Shown piece by piece: positions 1-12,310 of a stretch of 64,000 nt of DNA. The translations under genes were made by a program, and so were the position numbers. The notes beneath the pieces are model-generated. The model searched no databases and was not told the DNA's origin. It saw only the letters and a list, made by a program, of their open reading frames with translations. The DNA comes from Lactuca virosa (lineage: Eukaryota; Streptophyta; Magnoliopsida; Asterales; Asteraceae): the NCBI GenBank assembly GCA_928212115.1, contig CAKMRJ010001112.1:411449110-411513109 (forward strand), read 5' to 3'. Positions within the stretch are counted from its first letter, which is position 1. Every line of letters starts with the position of its first letter.

Positions 1-1426
1 TTGTTTCTTTTGTGAAGAAATTGGACACTGGTAGAGGAACTGCTCCTCTTATCTAGAAAGAAAGTCTGAAAGAGACTAGTACTTCAGGTATCTACTGGAT
101 ATAAATCATACTTTTCGTGTAACACTCAAGTACTTGGTACTTAAATGTTAATCTAATATTTATAACTTGATTGCAAATATTTACAGAAGAGTAACTAGCT
201 GAGCACAAAAAAGTTGGAACTACAATCTCGAAGTTTAGTTTGTTATTTATGCTTAGAACATAAATTGCTTGTAATATAAAACAATGTTTGTTTTGGAACA
301 GTGTATGTTTTAAATTTAGCATGCCTAAATATTTATGTCTCTATTATTTATTTAAATGTTTGATTATTAACTAGGTCGTTTTTCATAACAATAATACTCA
401 TATTCTAAAATGACTGACTTCTATTTCTGAGACTATATCTCTTAATAGAATTACAAAGTAAATATAAACATTTTATAAATAAAATTAAGTTCCATATACA
501 ATCACTTTTGACTTAAACTTGTTTTAAATCAAACTTATGCATGACATTGTTATCTTTATTGTATAAATGAAACCCATATATTCCAACTTCAAGAAAGGGA
601 TCTTTGAAGACAAATAATGTAGTTTATTTGACATATGTGAATCTTATTTATATATAAAAGATTCCTAATAATATTTTCACTAAACCATAGAGAAAATAAT
701 TATTAAGGAACTATACACTTTGGTGTATGACTTCCTTTCTAATGAATGTCTATGATTGAGCACAAGATACAACCCAATAGTACAATCTAAAGCCTTCGTG
801 ATGATAAAGGGTGAATTAAACATTACTTGATTTAGTTTACTTTCTAATTGGTAGAAATGTCCTCCTTTTAACCTTTTTGGGATTATACTTCAATCACTAT
901 TAATTATACATAGAATACAAACACCAACTAATTACATAATTGTAGAATATTCTAAAAGGGCATTTAGATTATTATATACAAACCCACCAAGAATAAGTTC
1001 ATTTATTCCTCTGAAAGCTGAGTTAGTAGAAAGCAAGCTTCTAATGACAAAGCAAGTGGGAAGCACATGGAAGTTGAAGTAGTTCAAGAACCGTAGCCTG
1101 ATGTAACAATTGTTGGCACTAGTTTTATCAAGAAATTGTTAAACATGAATAATAGCTATTCATAAACACAAATTGTTCACAATAATGGTAGAAATCATCT
1201 ATGACTTGAGAAATGTGGAATCTCTCATTGATGAGTTCTTGATGATTTCTAGTTAAACCATTAACTACTAAACTGTTATATCAAATCTTGAATCTGACAA
1301 ATGACTTAGAGTCATGAACATTGAGATGTAATCCATGTTTAATAATCAAGTATGGGCTTGATTAATCGTCCTCTCTATAGCAAGGCTAGAAGGAGTAATA
1401 GATTCTTCTAGAAAGAATATATACAT

Positions 1427-1479
<53 letters not shown>

Positions 1480-2830
1480 TTTAGTAATACTTGTTATATA
1501 AGGATTTTCTCATACTCATATCATTGACTATAGTCCTTATCATAGTCATGACATTGACTATGATCAAACCTTTTCACAAATAGCTATGATTAGATCAACA
1601 AGGATATTATTTACTATAACTTCGTATTCTTAATATGAGATATAGCAAATAGATTTCAAGAAAGACCGCTTTTCTTAATAGACATCTACTAGAAGATATC
1701 TATATAGCTTAGATTGAAGGTTTTCTTAATCCATTTTATCCTAACCAAATGTGTAAGGCTTAAGATCCACTTGTGGATATAAAGCAAACATCTCAAGGTT
1801 AGAATAGTCATTTTAATATAAAGATACAAGTTATGATTTTATATCAAAATGAAAAAGAATGTATGTGTGTTTACTAATAACGAGTGGGAGGATAGTGATA
1901 TTCCTAATCTTGTATGAAAGAGACATACTTAATCATTTTAAATGACATTTCAACTATACAAGGTGGTTTTCACCTTGACTCGGAAAGTATTTCTAAAATG
2001 AAAGACTTATGAATGACAAGATACATTCTTGGAATGTAAAATCTATAAGAGATAGATAAAGATGAATGTTAAAGGTTTTAAATTCTTTTTGCAATGAAAT
2101 TACAATATCTTGAAAGAGGTCAAGATACAAGATTCCTTTGGATGATTCTTTGCATTGTTACATGACACCTCTTGAGTCTGTCTAAAAGGACCTAGCACAT
2201 AGGTTGAGCTAGATGAAATGATTTATATTCTATTTGCTTGGAAAATGAATCCATCATTTATGTCATATCATGAGATACAAAATTGAATACATGGTTAAGT
2301 CACTAGATGACTGTGAGAAAATTCTAAGAGTACTTAAGAAGAACTAAGAGAATGTATATGCGATAATTAGTTTAGAATAAAATCTTAATGTAAAGAGCTA
2401 CATAGGATTTTGATTTCTAAATAAATATAGATAATTATGAATTATAATTGGATTATGACTTCATTATGGAATGAAGAGGAAGTTTAGTTGGAATGAGGTC
2501 CAAGCAAAACAAAATAGTACAATCTACTAAATAAGAATACACTACTTTTCAGAAGTTGAAACCAAATATAAATGGATGAACTAGATCATTGAAAAACTAG
2601 GTTGAATCCTTCCATTCAGGGATAACCTAGAAATATTTTGTGAATAATAGAGTGTACTTAATCAAGCTAAGAAACTCTATGTCACATAAGAGCACCAATT
2701 ATATTCTAAAAAATATTTAACTTTACTTAGAGTAATGTGAAATATGGAGATGATTGTATTCACAGATTCATACAAATTAAAATTAGTCGGACCCATTAAT
2801 AAAGTCCATATATGGGCTAAGTATGATTAG
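1..2830 (+). pseudogene. Decayed Ty1/copia gag-pol relic
   Basis: Old copia polyprotein fragment that enters from outside the window. Bases 2-70 encode a gag zinc knuckle CFFC-EEIGHW-stop-RNC, with CX2CX4HX4C spacing but a stop inside. Between about 1740 and 2140, broken frames follow reverse transcriptase order: a word like NEDEPCVY, then MKDL followed by YILGM. Bases 2290-2345 resemble the copia segment VKNILKYLRRTKD. Bases 2500-2730 resemble the RNase H end (STTEAEY, then the SHxxSKH region). Stops and frameshifts lie every few codons. The 70-1740 interval is too short for a complete protease plus integrase, so internal deletions are likely. Copia identity is fairly secure; the lineage is not. 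Confidence 0.75.
1429..1479. repeat. Compound (AT)n(AC)n microsatellite
   Basis: An uninterrupted AT dinucleotide run passes directly into an AC run inside the decayed copia relic. Confidence 0.95.
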
Positions 2831-4489
2831 TCATACTTCAACTATAGGACTTCATTATTCTAAAAATAGGGTTTTGATTTGAATTTAGCATTTGGATATT
2901 GGAACATTGTAAAAACACCTATTAAATAATGTTTTGATATACTAGGATATGATCATTACATTAAGACTTGTTGTGTTATATATTAACATGTTTAGTCCAT
3001 GAATAATCTTATTATTCTAAAAGTTCATAATCGGTCATGATTATGGGAGCAATTATGAAGTAAGACTAATATGAAATGGATTGGTTGACTCTCACTAGAT
3101 GAAAGTAGGCAAGTGGTTGTAACCAAGTTTCATAGGTACTTGTCAAAGAACTAGTATTGAACGGACCCACATCAAGATCAACTCATAGATCGCAGTCATG
3201 AGTGACACTTGATTAAAAGGTACTATCTTTGTATCCTTAACACCTGAGACACATACTGGGACTTAAGTGTACGGAGTGTTGTGCTTTGATATGACCAAAT
3301 GTTGTTCCTTAACCGGGCAGTTATAAAAGTCATTTTCGGGTATGGTGTGAACTATGAAAGAGGCTTATGTAGTCAAGATGGGATTTGTTCCTCTTATGTG
3401 TTGAGAGTTAGACATCTAATGCGCGTTACCCAAAATTGAATTACAAATGAGATTGATTGCGATCCAAGGCTCATGTTCAACAGGATGTCTGGAACAAAGG
3501 GATAATTGATAAACTTACCTTAATACATCAATTGAAACTTGGAGCTTTTGGGAATTGGATGTTGATGAATGGAATTCTTCGTCATATGTTATTGGGGGCA
3601 GTGAAATGTTGCTAGATGTTCACCATTGTCTATATCAATCTATGATGAGTCTTGTGCAAGTGGGTGATTGAAAGATCTTGTATGCCCAAGAGTCATTATA
3701 GAATGATATTGCTGATAATATATGATCCTATAGGGTCACACCATATAGCAAGTTACCATCAATTGATTATTTATTAGTGTAATTTGATTATTAATAAATA
3801 TATCAACACTTGTATTTAATTGGAAAATTGTTATTTCATGGAAATAATATTTTAGTAATTGGGAATTTATTATTTGTGGAAATAATATTTGTTGGAGAAA
3901 TAACAACTTATGAAATATATCATAAAGTATGATATTTATAAGTCATATTTATATCTTAATAAACTAGTTCAATTTATATAGAAAGTAGTTTTATATATGA
4001 CTAGTTGTATAAATATATATGTTGGGAATTCTTTATAAAAATGATTGATGTTTATAAAGATAACATATATGTGTATATAAACTAGTCATGAGAGAACTTT
4101 TGTCTTTTTTTATGCATGCCTTTTCTCGAAAATATGAAAGGGACCAAGCATGGTCTACTTTTGAATTGTTTAATGGTGCATGCCATGCTTGGAAGAGTGT
4201 TGTCCATGCTTTTGCTTTATGGTATCCCCTTGCTTTTTGGCCATTATATAAGGAAGTGAATGGAAGGCTGGAAGAGAGTTCTTATGAACAATTTTCTTCT
4301 TCTTCTTTGGCTATGAAAAAACAAAACTAGAGATCACCATGAGGGTTGCCAAATTTCAGAATTTGAAGGCTCTTCTTATCCTCCATTCTCTTTCATTTTG
4401 ATGGTAGACAAAACCCCTTTGTTGCTTCACCTTTGAACATATATTTGGTATATATTTCAAAGGCTTATGAACAACAAATTACAAGTGAA
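2831..4489 (+). mobile_element. Probable 3' noncoding end and LTR of the first copia relic
   Basis: About 1.65 kb without coding similarity between the plus-strand RNase H relic and the truncated end of element A. A possible LTR is 4020-4476, which opens TGTTGGG, closes AACAACA and contains a TATA box at 4245-4251. No flanking polypurine tract supports that start, and an alternative start TGTTGGAG lies at 3889. An 80-codon open frame at 4088-4330 crosses the TATA box and is not like any protein I know. Boundaries are uncertain. Confidence 0.4.
4245..4251 (+). promoter_or_regulatory. TATA box of a putative LTR promoter
   Basis: TATATAA followed by GG in a GC-richer pocket of otherwise AT-rich sequence, as expected at the U3/R boundary of an LTR. 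Only the motif supports it. Confidence 0.4.
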
Positions 4490-4899
4490 TAGGCTTCTCA
4501 AAATCTTACACCTTTCCTTAGATAGCTCACATGTGTGTCTAAATAATTTTGGAACTTAAAGTCATTAGTCTGAAATGTTTAGAACTTCACCATTTCTCAC
4601 AATTCGAACTATGAAGAGGGATGCCGTAATCATAATCAAATTTAAGAATGCAAATAACACAATTGCTATCTCCTTAAAATCTACTTAGTGAAAGCATTTC
4701 CTCATAATCATTTTCTTGAATTGGAGAGAAACCTTATGACACTTAGATTTTTATGGTGTATGTGTTCCTATCCATGTGAATTTGTCATAACCATAATCAC
4801 AAGACATTGTTAGTGACAAATCCAAAACCATATGGACTGAACTTGTTCAATCTTAATTTATTGCCACTTGGTAGCACAAGGGCCTACCATTGCTTCCTG

Positions 4900-6240
4900 G
4901 GTTGTTATGCAAACAACTGAGAACTCATAGAACTTACATGCATAGTCAACTTTAACTGGAATGGGCACCGAAACAAGAATATGTCAACACGATAGGTTAC
5001 AAACCTCAAGTCGTGTGCTAGTGATTAACAACAAGTTTACTCTTGATTAGTTCTTGAAGCTATTCAAGATCCTTAAGACTCCCACTGACCTCTTGACATA
5101 TAAGGTTCTCTTTTCAAGAATCATTCCTTGACAAACAAATATTCAAGAGTTAGTGCGGATTCTTATCAAGACAAACACTTCACACAATTGGCCTTAGTTG
5201 GTCTTTGTCCTTACCAAGACATCACAACTTACCAATTTCAAATGTACAAGAGTAAGAGACATGTTAATCTACATCTGATGAGTGTTATAAACCTTCTTAA
5301 TTTAGTGTCACTCAAGGTACAAGCTTGGAGTATGACTCTAAGACTTGTTTTTGGAACGAAGTATGAATCATCTTCAAGATTTAACCATTTCAACAATTCA
5401 CGATTCCTCTTCATAGACATACAAATGCACTAAGATGTCCTTAGAGGATCAATTGTGACATGGTTTTCATAATCATTAAGATGATCATAAAACACGATAC
5501 TCAAGTACTCTCCCATCTTTTCAGATTGGAGAAACTTTTATCTTTCTGCCTAATTTGATTCTTCTTATTCGTCCTGCCATACATTGAAACTTTTCCAATG
5601 ATTTAGAATTATACTTAAACTTGTAAGCATAACCATATTTACTAAACTTTAGTAAATTATGACGAATATTCTTGTTGTTCTTTGTGGTGGATCTGACCAG
5701 CGCACACCCAGTGTACCCGATCCCCTAGTCCTTCACTTGACTCACATATACATGTGATCAAGGAAATAGTCTTAATTTGCCAAAGATGAAAATTCTCATT
5801 CAACATACAACTTGCATGATTCCAAGTTTCTTTCCAATTGAAACTTGGGTGATGAGAATCTTTCCTTATTTGGTAAATTTTGACACTATCACAAATGAAA
5901 GAATCAAATCCAATTTATTCCTAAAAATATATAAACACCAATTTTCACAATTGCCATTGTAAGGAAATATAAAATAATGCAAAATTCAAAATTTTCTTTA
6001 TTTTATAAAACTGCGGAAAACTTTTCCTTACAATGCAATTAAAAATGAAACTATGTTACAACATATTTCTAAGCAGTTTATCATAACTCTCAAGCAGCAG
6101 CTCAAAAATCCGATCATCGAACCATGCGATTGAAATCCATCTTCACGATCAAATTCAGCATACTCTTCTTTTAAGCTTCCTCTCTTTTCGATCCTACAAA
6201 ACATCAAAATGCGACCTAGTCACATCATGTATTAAGAATC
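4900..6240 (-). pseudogene. Integrase/pol remnant of element A
   Basis: Read on the minus strand, 5570-5650 gives FSKYGYAYKFKYNSKSLEKF, which corresponds to the copia integrase segment usually written DDFSRYGYVYLMRxKSxxFEKF. Bases 5375-5420 give KRNRELLKW, corresponding to the ERRNRTLLDMV block after the third catalytic residue. Stops and frame changes separate these words. The same broken stretches recur at matching places in B and C, so the decay predates at least part of their spread. The rest of the interval is not alignable by eye. Confidence 0.6.
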
Positions 6241-6263
6241 TCCAAATAGGAACTTAAGTAGAG

Positions 6264-6999
6264 TTAGATAGTGGACTTAGCTGAAGCAGAGTCATACACT
6301 CTGACTTTACCATCCTTGTGATCTTTCAGGTAAATATGACAGCTTCGCAACCAATGCCCCTTATTTTGGCAACAGAAACATATGGACTCTTTGGGAATGG
6401 TATAAAGGACTATCTCAGACTTAGCCTTTCTCTTTACCATTTGGTCAAATGACTTGACCATGGCTGATCCCTTTACATTGGGAAGAGAAAACGTTTTCTA
6501 GACATTCAATGTTACCATTGTTAATGTCCATGGAAGTTTGAGAAGTAGATCCTCCAATCAAATTTGTTTTTCCAGTGTGCCAAATCATTGCTGATTCAGC
6601 AACAACAAGCAAATAGGTAAGATCAATAAGGGTCATGTCGTGGTCTGTCACATAGTAGTCCTTAATGAACTCACTATATGACTCGGGAAGTGATTGAAGA
6701 ACCCAATCAACAGCCAACTTCCTTGAGACAACGACACCCAACTCTCCCAGCTTGTCAATAATTAACTTCATCTCCAAGACGTGAGCACATACAGACTTTC
6801 CTTCCTGCCAATAGGGCTTTGAGTGACCTTGAACTTGTGGGTTAGGGAGAATTATTGGAGGAGGTGGAGGAAGTGAAGTTTCACTACGGCACGAAGAAGG
6901 GATTAATATTTCACCTTGATCGCCTTGTGGAAAATCATTTTTATAAAGAAAGCTTTTTCCAAAAGATTTGGGAAGACCATAGTTGTCTGAACTAGACAT
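6264..6999 (-). pseudogene. Gag of element A (copia, UBN2-like, frameshifted)
   Basis: Two overlapping frames: 6445-6999 (184 codons from the initiator MSSSDNYGLP) and 6264-6461, which holds the zinc knuckle. The first has the copia gag core (KSVCAHVLEMK, then VLQSLPESYSEFIKDYY, then LIDLTYLL). The second has CFCCQNKGHWLRSC, an intact CX2CX4HX4C. A frameshift near 6450 separates capsid-like and nucleocapsid-like parts. The usual N-terminal copia gag block around an NFxxWxxxLR motif is absent and a proline-rich stretch (PPPPP) takes its place. Gag would package element RNA in cytoplasmic particles. Confidence 0.8.
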
Positions 7000-8449
7000 T
7001 TACAAGGGAGAAATTCAAGTTAGTTGATTTAATCCCTTAATATAACACCCAAATGAAATATTAAGGCTAGGACCCGACACAATATTTTTCAATGGCATGT
7101 TTAAATCTCGATTGTGCCCTTCAAGTTTGTGACTGGGATGCTGAGGATCACAAACAAGGTGTGAATAACCATGCAAATTAGCTTGGTACACTTAATGTTA
7201 CAACCACCTAATCAATGTGCCGGTTAACCACACACACTCCATTGATCTATGATTAACATTAAGCTACCCTTTGCCACACACTGTCAGTCCCAGATTAGTG
7301 TGCCGGTTAACCACACGTGCTCCACTAACGACTTAACAATGTGCAAAGTGCAATTTCATGGGTTAGCACCGAATTCACAATTTTCCTAAGTAACTAAGAT
7401 TGGGAATTGAATAAAAGTTTAGTTACTTTATAATTATCATTATACTTATAATGAGAATTAATGTCCTATCCTACCCGTTCGGCTAACGACCCTCCACCAG
7501 TCAAGGAAGCGGTGGGTGAGAGTGGACACCCATTAAACTGCCATTTTATAGACAGTAACCATATACCCCCCTTATAGACCGGCTTCGTGAATAAGGCCTA
7601 CTAACGGTAAGACTGACTTTACTCTTATACATATATATAAATATTAAACCTATAATATTATAATAGTATAAGGGTTGAATTTGAAACTTTTAAAATTCTA
7701 GGGTTTGGAACTAAAGTATTCAAAAGTGAAACTTTACAAATTCCAAAACTTGAGGGCAAGTTTTGAACTATTAAAAAACTTTTGGTATCCATAACTTATG
7801 AGTTTAATATAGGTTTTATGAAAAGACTATTGACATTCCATAACTTGAGGACAAGTTATGGAGTTCATAAAAACATTTATGTAAAAGACTCTTCAAGTTC
7901 CATAACTTGAGGACAAGTTATGGAAGACTTAAAACCATTTAAGATAACATTTAAAAGGAGACCTTTCATTTTCCATAACTTGAGGACAAGTTATGGATTT
8001 CACCAAAAACAATTAGATCAAAAATTCCAACTAACAAAATCAAACAATTTGCCTATGATCTAATAAAACTCATAAGTTAAGATAATTCATATCAAACAAG
8101 TTTCAAGAAATTAGCCTAATCATATAAACTAATACAAATCATGAAACTTTAACAATTATCTTTTATTTGGATGAGAATCATCATTACCATAACAACAAAA
8201 TCAATTTTTATGAACTAAAACATTTTGTGATAATGATTCTAATCCAAAACAGGCCAAAAAACTTGAAAATCTGCCCACTGGAGCACCAACTCGGCGAGTA
8301 CATGAACTGGACTCGTCGAGTAGGCCATTTTATGAAGGGACTCGGCGAATCACCCAGTGGACTTGGCGAGTTCACTAGGCAGAAGGCAGAAAAATCGATT
8401 TTTACTTTGAAAACCAATAAAACATCAAGTATAATGGAAAACAACCCTA
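7000..8449 (-). other. Leader (5' UTR) of element A
   Basis: Noncoding interval of 1.45 kb between gag and the primer-binding site. It holds four copies of a hairpin with arms CCATAACTT or CCAAAACTT, a 6-nt loop, and matching arms (7743-7766, 7838-7861, 7900-7923, 7973-7996). Nearer the primer-binding site is the ACTCGNCGAGT palindrome array. Two CCGGTTAACCACAC-type words (about 7221 and 7303) recur in the leaders of B and C. The 96-codon plus-strand frame at 8167-8457 crosses the palindromes and is not considered a gene. Confidence 0.65.
8289..8371. repeat. Array of four ACTCGNCGAGT palindromes (element A)
   Basis: Copies at 8289-8299 (ACTCGGCGAGT), 8311-8321 (ACTCGTCGAGT), 8340-8350 (ACTCGGCGAAT) and 8361-8371 (ACTTGGCGAGT). 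Start-to-start spacing is 22, 29 and 21 bp. The array lies 79-161 nt downstream of the primer-binding site in element sense. Confidence 0.9.
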
Positions 8450-8462
8450 GGCTCTGATACCA
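8450..8462 (-). other. Primer-binding site of element A (tRNA-Met)
   Basis: Minus strand reads TGGTATCAGAGCC, the standard complement of the plant initiator tRNA-Met 3' end, one base inside the LTR. Confidence 0.9.
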
Positions 8463-8463
8463 C

Positions 8464-9255
8464 TGATGGGTTTTAGTATATTACAACATCCTATGGTGCA
8501 CATACAACCCTAAATGCTTTGGATATATGTTTTCTCTAATTATACATGCAATATTGTTTCCAAAGCATTAAGCCTACAACTAGCATTAATTGATATGAAC
8601 AACATAAAATACTAGTTGGGAGATTACCTCTTTATGTAGCTTGTAGAACTTCTTGTATTTGGCCTTTAAGAACTTAGCACCAATAATATGAATGCCTCAA
8701 ATGGAATCACAACACACCTAGGACAAAGGATGAATTTTGAGAGAGTTTCTTCCACTTAAATCGGCTATAGTGACTCCAAGAACACTAGTGTCATTTTTGG
8801 ATGCTAAGGGACTTCTTATATAGTGTGACATGATTAGGGTTACACCATGTAAACCCTAATGGGCATGACCTTCCATATTCCTTAGGCTCCATGGGTTTAA
8901 ATCTCCATGTATCATCCATGGGTTGTCACATGGGTTTAGCCCAACCTAAGGAATCATGGATCATTGGCCCACACCATAAGAATGAATGATTTACCAAATC
9001 AACCCCTTATATTTAATTAGTCTCTTTTGATCACAAAATTAGTTCCAAACTATTTCTCGATCAATACTAATTAAATAATATGATTTCAAATTAATACATT
9101 AGAACTTATAAATATATTAACAAATCATAAATAACCTCTTCTCAAAAGTCTATCCTATCAATTTGTCCTGGTGATATGCAACCCAAATGGACCATGCTAC
9201 TCTCGGGTCAAGTACATACCAATTATAGTTATGGGCTTAGACACCTAATCCAACA
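8464..9255 (-). mobile_element. 5' LTR of element A
   Basis: On the plus strand it runs from TGATGGGTTTTAG to CCTAATCCAACA, 792 bp, with ends matching the LTRs of B and C. A TATA-like TATATAAG on the minus strand lies near 8817-8824. Confidence 0.85.
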
Positions 9256-9847
9256 AGAACAACCTCATTCCTCACCTATTTCTCAGCTTTCTCTCTGAAA
9301 TGTCTATGATTCTTTGAGTCCTATTTTTCCCAATCTTATGAGCATTTTAGTGAGGCTCTGAGGTATCTAGGATCCCGGCAAAAAGAAGCTTTCGGGTAGA
9401 TATTCAGCCCACGACTTTCTGACTTTTTGCCTAAAATTTCTGTAAGTTAAACTGCACTTATTACGATTTAAGTGTATCTTATATTTATATTCATGTTCGT
9501 TATTATGAATCTATAAATATGATTTATCAGTGATTCTATTCAAAATACTGATTGATCTAGTTACGAGAATGATGACTAGACTAGCTTTTGTAAGGTGTTT
9601 AAAGTGGGCTTCCAAACAGTATACTTTGTATACAAAACGGACCCTGCCTTCCAAATGATCTTACCTAGTTGTTTCTTATTTGATAGATCTCAATGTATTC
9701 ATTGAGATTGTTGAGGATTCCAGGAAATAAAAATAAATACAAACAATTACTGAATCATAGTAATCTTCGTACTTAGGTTGTTTAAAAAAGGAAAAGCTAA
9801 ATCATTACCCTAGGAGCTAGCTTCCTGAGGGTTTTCTACCTCAATCA
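9256..9847 (+). mobile_element. Diverged gypsy-type LTR fragment (host LTR X, left part)
   Basis: Bases 9270-9740 run parallel to the R/U5 part of D's LTR. Both have a 'CTCATTCCTCAC' start, a 'GATTTATC(A/G)GTGATTC' block, then 'TTCCAAACAGTATACTT' and 'AAACGGACCCT'. The piece is clearly more diverged than D's two LTRs are from each other. D's 5-bp duplication interrupts it at 9848-9852. Confidence 0.6.
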
Positions 9848-10644
9848 GGTGATGTAACGCCCGCAGATTCGGGCTAGTCAATTTAGAGACAATGAGCATC
9901 AAAAATGAGTTTTTGATGGAAGATTATTTAGAAGGAGTAATCTTAACCAAGTTGTAGAATATGTCACAAGGCTTCCATACATATAAATAACGCCGAAATC
10001 CAAGTTATAACGAAGAAGTTATGGCCCGCCGAAGTTTCGCGACAAAACCGGCACGACACTACGCGAAGTAAATAGTGAATTTACGATAGAGTGCTTTTTA
10101 GCGTTAGAGAGCTAAATGAAAGTTTTAGTATATGTTAAACTGAGAGCGTGCATAAAATGAACGCCTAAATCTGACTTCGTATGAGGAAGTTATGATTTTT
10201 CTAAGATTTGGCATAGCAGTGCACACCCTAAATTCGAATTTTAGACCGAGCGGTTTTTGGCCAACACGACCTAAATGAGAATTGAAGATCTCATTAATAG
10301 GGACTTAACGATAAAAAGATAGACGAAAACGGAGTCCGTATGTAGAAGTTATGAATTTTACGCAGTCATTTAACAATATAATCTTCTCATACTATTAAAT
10401 TTAAAATCGGTCGAGAATTTGCCGAAGGAGTCAAAAGGAAAGTTGTACATCTTGTCTTTACCTACGCGTGGATATAAAGAACGTCGAAAACGGAGCTCGT
10501 ATTTGAAAGTTATGAATTTTTAAATATTCGCTGTTTTACTTGCTATGTTCGGCGCCACGTGTCAGCACCAGGCGAAGCCTTGGAGCCTACGCAAGTCCAC
10601 GACGTGAATTCAAGTTTCACGATGCGAATTTTCCCCAGATAACC

Positions 10645-10653
10645 TATAAATAG
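10645..10653 (+). promoter_or_regulatory. TATA box of D 5' LTR
   Basis: TATAAATAG, about 790 bp into the LTR. A pyrimidine-rich, transcript-start-like region follows. The equivalent box is at 14623-14631 in the 3' LTR. Confidence 0.6.
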
Positions 10654-11569
10654 AGGGCCCGGGGAAGCTCATTCCTCACACCTTTTACCCTCTCTTTCTC
10701 TCTCTATACTCTCTCTTTAACCCCCTAAACCCCCCCCCTAAAGTCTATGAAAACCCCCTAGCACTCGAAGGAAGCACCGGAGCTCCCGAATGCTCCGAGA
10801 AAAGAGATTTTCGGCTCAGAAATGCTGCTCCAGTGAAGCCTGGTTTTTAATAAAACCCGTTGTAAGTGAGATACGCCTACCGTACTTTAAATATAGCTTA
10901 TATATAAATATAATATTGTTATTATGGACCTAATAATAAGATTTATCAGTGATTCAAAGTCGTTATACTAATTGATCTACTTACGGGGATGATGTATATG
11001 ATGTGATTTAGTTAGGTGTTTAAAGTGAGATTTCCAAACAGTATACTTCGTATACCAAACGGACCCTACCTTCGATATGATCCTACCTGGTTGTTCCTTA
11101 CTTGATAGATCATGAAAGTAGACTTTGAGTTAATGATGAATTTAGACAGATAATTAGTCGCAATAAATATTAGACTAAAATCTAGTGGTAATATTACTAG
11201 GTTTCATCGAAGGAAATTATATTGTTAAGAAGCAAAGCGTTGTCCGAGTTTGGAATCATCACTTTAACAAATGAGTGCATAATTACTTTCATCTTACACA
11301 TAGATATGAAGTATTTTATATAAATTACGTGTTATGTGAGCATATTATATGTATACTTTTTATCTATACTGGATGAACGATTTTATACATGTTTTAAATG
11401 ATTTAAACTGTATATGTATTTTATATCTAAAAAATATGTTGGGTGAAACATGGGTAGATGAATGATGAGGGATGAAAGATGATATAAAGGAACATTGGCA
11501 GTATGGACATAGTGCTCTATAGGTGCACATTGGCAACAATGGACCTAGTACCCTATATATGAGCATTGG

Positions 11570-11800
11570 AAGCTGCGCCATAACCTGTAGATGTTTTTGA
11601 TCTACTCTAAACATCCTAGCAGCTGCGCTCTAAGGATAGTATCGGCAGCTGCGCCTAATAAAGAACATCATAACCCTGGCAGCTGCGCCTAAAGGACAAT
11701 ATCGGCAGCTGCGCCTAATAGAGAATGTCATAAATCTGGCAGCTACGCCTAAATGATAATATTGGCAGCTGTGCTTAATAGATAGTATTGGCAGCTATAT
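11570..11800. repeat. GCAGCTG minisatellite, D 5' LTR
   Basis: GCAGCTG-type words (palindromic core CAGCTG) start at 11619, 11645, 11679, 11705, 11739, 11765 and 11791, some with one change. Spacing alternates 26 and 34 bp, so the unit is a composite of about 60 bp. The last step is 26. Confidence 0.9.
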
Positions 11801-12310
11801 CATTGGTAACGATGGACTTCATGCCTACTCCTTAGGACAATCCTTAGGACTGAATGAGTGAATGATAAATGATTCTTAGGGTAGATCCTTAAGAAATAAA
11901 GAATAATAGGGATGGGTAATTGGGTTGATTGTTTAATGATTAAACATAATTATATTATTGTGGGTTGAAAACCCTATGTCTCATCAGGGTTTCGCAACCT
12001 GACCCACTAGTTTATTTGTATCAGCTGGTGTCGATATGAAGTTACATTACACTGAAGATTAAAGAGATGTAAATCACTAGTGATAATGAATGTAAGTCTG
12101 TTTATGCTTATGTTTCTGTATTAACGATGACATCCCAATGTTTTAAAAATGAATAAAATACATTTCTTCGGAAATGCTTGATAACATATTCATCATGTTT
12201 TTTTCTGGGAACAAATTCCGCAAAACTATTCTTTAAAAGGTTACTCTGATTTTCAAAATAAAGCATAAACAAATCGGATCTTTTCTGGCCGTGAAAATGG
12301 GGATGTCACA

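Larger units (their letters stand above)
4490..9255 (-). mobile_element. Copia element A, truncated, gag-bearing
   Basis: Minus-strand element. Its 5' LTR (8464-9255), tRNA-Met primer-binding site (8450-8462), long leader, gag (6264-6999) and integrase remnant follow in order. It collapses at about 4490, where similarity to element B (from about 19897) stops. RT, RNase H and the 3' LTR are missing. The right edge abuts sequence like D's LTR (9256 onward), so A was probably inserted into a gypsy LTR. No left target duplication can be identified because that end is gone. A, B and C share LTR termini TGNTGGG...CCAACA, leader architecture and gag. Confidence 0.8.
9853..12310 (+). mobile_element. 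5' LTR of element D
   Basis: 2458 bp. The TATA box TATAAATAG is at 10645-10653. Just upstream is a 20-bp-spaced pair CACGACGTGAATT (10598) and CACGATGCGAATT (10618). A polypyrimidine stretch with C-runs lies at 10685-10740, and the GCAGCTG minisatellite is at 11570-11800. An 84-codon antisense frame (11360-11614) has a near-copy in the other LTR, but only because the LTRs are duplicates. Confidence 0.9.

Noticed and set aside
4088..4330. 80-codon plus-strand frame as a host gene
   Set aside because: It straddles a probable LTR TATA box and resembles no known protein. Neighbouring sequence is retroelement noncoding.
6264..6461. Independent zinc-finger gene
   Set aside because: It is the nucleocapsid part of gag after a frameshift, as shown by the continuous version in element C.
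8289..8371. A CRISPR-like array, because of short palindromic repeats at even spacing
   Set aside because: Repeats are only 11 bp, spacers about 10 bp, the number is four, the host is a plant and the array sits in a retroelement leader. No cas-type gene is near.
8450..8462. A tRNA gene, because of the tRNA-Met complement
   Set aside because: Only the 13-nt primer-binding complement is present. There is no cloverleaf or A/B box.
11360..11614. 84-codon antisense frame with a near-copy at 15342-15596, suggesting a conserved small protein
   Set aside because: Both lie in the duplicated LTRs of element D over a minisatellite, so the similarity comes from LTR duplication. No start context or family motif supports a gene.
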